Source: Prevotellaceae bacterium (lineage in GTDB: Bacteria; Bacteroidota; Bacteroidia; Bacteroidales; Bacteroidaceae). From it: a DNA stretch of 9,091 nt. Location: positions 1 through 9,091 of the forward strand of contig JABZLB010000050.1 in NCBI GenBank assembly GCA_015256945.1, read 5' to 3'. Made by a program: the position numbers and the translations under genes. Below the pieces are notes generated by a model, which saw only the letters and a program-made list of their open reading frames with translations, had not been told where the DNA came from and ran no database searches. Below, one piece after another: positions 6,508-9,091 of this stretch (positions within the stretch are counted from its first letter, which is position 1; each line of letters begins with the position of its first letter).

Positions 6508-8259
6508 TTATTTTAGTATGATATGATGACGGGCAATAAACTGCTGCATTCTCTCCCATACTACTTCTTTTGTCTCTGTATTACTGATACCTTCAGCGGG
6601 TGTTTCGTTCTCGGGTATCCACTTTTTGATGCTGGTTTGTGGTGCACAAACCACAAAAGAAGGCTTTTCTCCGGCCTGTATGATATGGCGGGCACCACCC
6701 TCATTGCCAAAGAAGAACGTTGTATAATGGGCAAGTGCTACAAGCTCGCGCATGTTTACGGCCTCGGTATGGATAAAAATATGTGCGTCTTGATTGAGTT
6801 TGTGCCAGATGCGTAGTGCTTTTTCACGCTCACGTCCTGGCGCATAATTGAAGACAAACTGTGCTTCAGGATATGTGTCAATGAGCTTGCGTATAACCCA
6901 TATCATATTATCTTCACCCCATGTCTTATGATCTAATTTTGCCGTAGGACCGCAGAGTATAATAGGTTTACTAAGATTGATTCCCTGTTTTTTAAGATAT
7001 TCACCATAGCTAACAACCTCTTCAGGCGCAATAGATAGCGTAAACTGACGGGTATAACGAACTTTTCCCATAGCTTCGAGAGGATGAAGCATGGCCAAAT
7101 TGTGGTCTATCATACTTTCGTTTTGTCGGCATGGTGGTATGGTATGGTTGAAAACAGCGCGAGAATACCATTTTCTAAGTCCTATACGAAAGTGGGATGA
7201 AAGCGAGAAGAGGCAAAAAAGAAGCGTTTTGGGTGTTGTGCGCGTATCAATAATAACATGATAATGACACGAGTGTACAATTTGCCAGACCTTGCGTAAA
7301 AAGGTTATCGGGTTGTGTTGCTCCTTATTGGTGAATGCAATAAGGTTGCTGATGGCCGGGTGTGCTGTAAAGAGCGGACACAGGTTACTATTTAATACAA
7401 AGTTGATTTGGGCATCTGGATAAGTCTGTCGTAACGTATTCAGCATGGCAGTAGTAAGTACAGCATCTCCCATTTGGCGAAACCGGATGACAAGAATGTT
7501 CATAGGCTCGGGGATAAAAGGGAATTTAACGGTATGTTTCCGGCTAAAACGAATCCAGAACTGTTCCCTTTTGGGCATGGCATAAGCTAAGCCTTGTTGA
7601 ACGTTGGCATGACGAGCCTTACAATAAGCTGTAATAATGAGTTCGGTAAAACGGCGTGGTCCCCAGAACTTAATGAGATTAGATAAACCACGTTTCATGC
7701 TAACCGGTCCAAAGTTCATACGGTTAATATCAACCAGCATGAAATGATAGCCCTCACTGTCTTTCTTCCAGAGAATGTTTCCGGGAGTAAAATCCTTGTG
7801 AAAAACACCCTTTTCGTGCATGGAAGCAGCAAAGCGGCCCAATGCTTCAGCCGCTTCTTCATAGGTACCTTCAGCTGCATTGCCAAACTCGTAAAACGTA
7901 TGGCCGTAATCAATTTGCAAGCTAATAAAGTAGGTATAACCCAAAAGACCGAGCATTCCCCTTTCTTCGATGTAGGCAACAGGCTCTGGAGTAGGGATGT
8001 CTTTGGCAAGAAGGATGGCAGGATATTGAAAGGCACGCAGCCCCTTTGGCTTGCGAATCCCCCACGAATAAATCAAACGGTTAGGACCTTTGGGCACATG
8101 ATACCGTTTAACATTGAGGCGAAGCCCATCAGGAGTTGTAATAACCTTGATGGTATTACGGCCTTGATAAATAGTTTTTCCGACAGAATTGAATACACGA
8201 GGTATTGTGAGCAGAAAAGGTCGTAAGGCTTCGTATTCAGGATTCAGCGAGATAGTCAT
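6508..8259 (-). CDS. Bifunctional LPS/Kdo-kinase domain fused to GT9 heptosyltransferase-like domain
   Basis: One 583-residue frame holds two complete enzymes. Residues 1 to about 250 are a small kinase of the WaaP/KdkA (lipopolysaccharide kinase) type: candidate ATP lysine K51 (LNVKRYH), catalytic loop HKDFTPGNILW (H154, D156, N161) and metal-binding D177 in LVDINR. Residues 253-583 are a GT9 domain starting with MNILVIRFRQMGDAVLTT, where D265 matches the conserved Asp of heptosyltransferases, then ILCGPTAKLDHKTWGED (434-450) and the donor-site FFFGNEGGARHIIQAG (515-530). At 331 residues the GT9 half is full length. The likely role is to phosphorylate Kdo (or another inner-core sugar) and add a heptose or similar sugar in the cytoplasm. 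The ATG at 8259 shares its A with the TAA of the acyltransferase gene, so the two are translationally coupled. M253 (7503) could in principle start a separate GT9 product. Confidence 0.9.
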   Translation of the reverse strand: MTISLNPEYEALRPFLLTIPRVFNSVGKTIYQGRNTIKVITTPDGLRLNVKRYHVPKGPNRLIYSWGIRKPKGLRAFQYPAILLAKDIPTPEPVAYIEERGMLGLLGYTYFISLQIDYGHTFYEFGNAAEGTYEEAAEALGRFAASMHEKGVFHKDFTPGNILWKKDSEGYHFMLVDINRMNFGPVSMKRGLSNLIKFWGPRRFTELIITAYCKARHANVQQGLAYAMPKREQFWIRFSRKHTVKFPFIPEPMNILVIRFRQMGDAVLTTAMLNTLRQTYPDAQINFVLNSNLCPLFTAHPAISNLIAFTNKEQHNPITFLRKVWQIVHSCHYHVIIDTRTTPKTLLFCLFSLSSHFRIGLRKWYSRAVFNHTIPPCRQNESMIDHNLAMLHPLEAMGKVRYTRQFTLSIAPEEVVSYGEYLKKQGINLSKPIILCGPTAKLDHKTWGEDNMIWVIRKLIDTYPEAQFVFNYAPGREREKALRIWHKLNQDAHIFIHTEAVNMRELVALAHYTTFFFGNEGGARHIIQAGEKPSFVVCAPQTSIKKWIPENETPAEGISNTETKEVVWERMQQFIARHHIILK

Positions 8260-9091
8260 TATTTATCTTTTCTAATTATCTTTCCGTTAACAATATCAAA
8301 ACAACGGTCAAACTCCTCTTTTGTCCGTTTCCAGCGGTTATGTGTCCAGAGGTAAAACTCGGGATGATCACGTATACTTTCTTCTAACATGCTGAAAAAC
8401 TGTTGTGTAATAGCGCCCTCGGGTATGGAATTGGGACTGTCTGTGATAAGAACGTATTCCATTTCGTAATATCCTCTTCGAGGTCTTCTCATTTTAGCGT
8501 AGTATATTACGTTGTTCATTTTACGTGCAATACGTTCAGCACCTGTAAAGACCGGACTATAAGGATGGTTTAAGAACGGCAGCCATATATGTATATTTTG
8601 CCATTTGGGTGCCTGGTCGGCAATGTATCCACTTAGCGAAAAAATGCCTTTTTGTTTCCATTCTAAAAGCTGGCGTAATATGTTGCGCTTGGGAGTGGGG
8701 ACCCCTGTGGGCGGATAGGTTCTGATTTTCAGAAACAAATTATTGAACGGACGCGAGTGGAGCGGATCGTAAATAAGGCATAAGCGCCGGTCTTGATTCA
8801 TGTCTTTGCCTACACGTGAGAGCCATTCCCAGTTACAGTAGTGACCTAAAAAAGCAGCCGTGTTGCGTCCTTCCTGGAACCATTGCTCGTGAACCTCGGG
8901 ATTTACTACGTGAAGACGACGGTTAAGCTCACGATTACTAATGCTCAACAGCTTGATGGCCTCGAAGAAATAGTCGCAAAACCAATGGTAAAACTTATGT
9001 TCAATATCTTTAATTTCATCAATATTTTTTTCAGGAAACGATGATACGAGGTTATTTCTAACCACTAATCTCCGATAGCCCCAGAGCTTAT
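8259..9091 (-). CDS. Lipid A acyltransferase, LpxL/HtrB family (5' end outside window)
   Basis: This partial gene, 276 residues in view, encodes a late lipid A acyltransferase that adds a secondary acyl chain to the lipid A precursor at the inner membrane. The catalytic H-x4-E motif is seen in GHYCNWEW (His codon 8841-8843), followed by SGYIADQAPKW and LPFLNHPYSPVFTGAERIARK, which fit the family's D-Q and FxG-type motifs, and a C-terminal LWTHNRWKR matching the usual W-x-H-xRWK-type ending. The frame stays open through 9091 and reads KLWGYRRLVVRNNLVSSFPEK, which resembles the family's typical segment between the N-terminal membrane anchor and the catalytic domain. I therefore treat the GTG at 9065 as internal, with perhaps 30-40 residues missing. 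It is the most upstream visible gene of the operon; its TAA overlaps the next ATG by one base. Confidence 0.9.
   Translation of the reverse strand, partial: KLWGYRRLVVRNNLVSSFPEKNIDEIKDIEHKFYHWFCDYFFEAIKLLSISNRELNRRLHVVNPEVHEQWFQEGRNTAAFLGHYCNWEWLSRVGKDMNQDRRLCLIYDPLHSRPFNNLFLKIRTYPPTGVPTPKRNILRQLLEWKQKGIFSLSGYIADQAPKWQNIHIWLPFLNHPYSPVFTGAERIARKMNNVIYYAKMRRPRRGYYEMEYVLITDSPNSIPEGAITQQFFSMLEESIRDHPEFYLWTHNRWKRTKEEFDRCFDIVNGKIIRKDK

Noticed and set aside
7501..7520. The kinase and GT9 halves being two separate genes
   Set aside because: There is no stop codon or frameshift between them, and no ribosome-binding site is visible before M253. A fusion is the simplest reading, though an internal start is not excluded.
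7744..8226. A 160-codon plus-strand open frame opposite the kinase domain
   Set aside because: It lies wholly antisense to the conserved kinase motifs, has no promoter-like sequence directly ahead, and its translation resembles no family I know. It is a shadow of the real gene.
9063..9065. GTG as the true start of the LpxL-like gene
   Set aside because: The frame remains open to the window edge and the upstream residues KLWGYRR continue the expected family sequence, so the gene is cut by the window rather than starting here.
1..9091. Signs of a mobile element, CRISPR array, phage or defence system
   Set aside because: No transposase, integrase, spaced repeat array, tRNA-linked attachment site or defence-type protein is present. 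All real genes fit envelope biogenesis or the DUF4294 family.

Overview
The window looks like chromosomal DNA from a Bacteroidetes bacterium, probably order Bacteroidales. I base this on the promoter style (TAnnTTTG -7 boxes with TTTG-like -33 boxes), the lack of Shine-Dalgarno sequences, and the protein families (DUF4294, a Bacteroidetes-type ArnT-like transferase, DUF5672). The genus cannot be fixed from this stretch. The window is almost fully coding, and no gap without a gene exceeds about 210 bases. I see no tRNA, rRNA, CRISPR array, insertion sequence or other sign of recent mobility.

Layout from left to right. Positions 1-134 are non-coding and hold two perfect inverted repeats; the second (72-112) is a likely terminator. 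A DUF4294 secreted protein (135-770, minus) is divergent from a GtrB/DPM1-type family 2 glycosyltransferase with two C-terminal membrane helices (980-1915, plus). That gene converges on, and overlaps by 31 bp, an ArnT-like multi-spanning glycosyltransferase (1885-3606, minus). Divergent from this is an LTA-synthase-like membrane alkaline-phosphatase-fold transferase (about 3826-5646, plus). The right third is one minus-strand operon read from beyond the window edge: a 5'-truncated LpxL/HtrB-type lipid A acyltransferase (8259-9091), a Kdo/LPS-kinase domain fused in frame to a GT9 heptosyltransferase-like domain (6508-8259), and a DUF5672 glycosyltransferase-like protein (5688-6500).

Together this is an envelope-glycolipid neighbourhood. 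The right operon carries the steps expected for late lipid A acylation, phosphorylation of inner-core sugar and extension of the core. The left part has a plausible pair for lipid-linked sugar transfer: a GT2 that charges undecaprenyl phosphate, and an ArnT-like enzyme that uses the charged carrier in the periplasm. The LTA-synthase-like enzyme could add a phospho-alcohol group (phosphoglycerol or phosphoethanolamine) to a surface glycan or lipid A. Family assignments are firm; exact sugars and acceptors are inference.

The most notable points are the kinase-GT9 fusion, the Ser-for-Thr position in the LTA-synthase-like active site, the tail-to-tail overlap of the two left-hand glycosyltransferases, and a consensus promoter so close to the DUF4294 start that its mRNA would be nearly leaderless. 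I did not find a convincing wholly new system.
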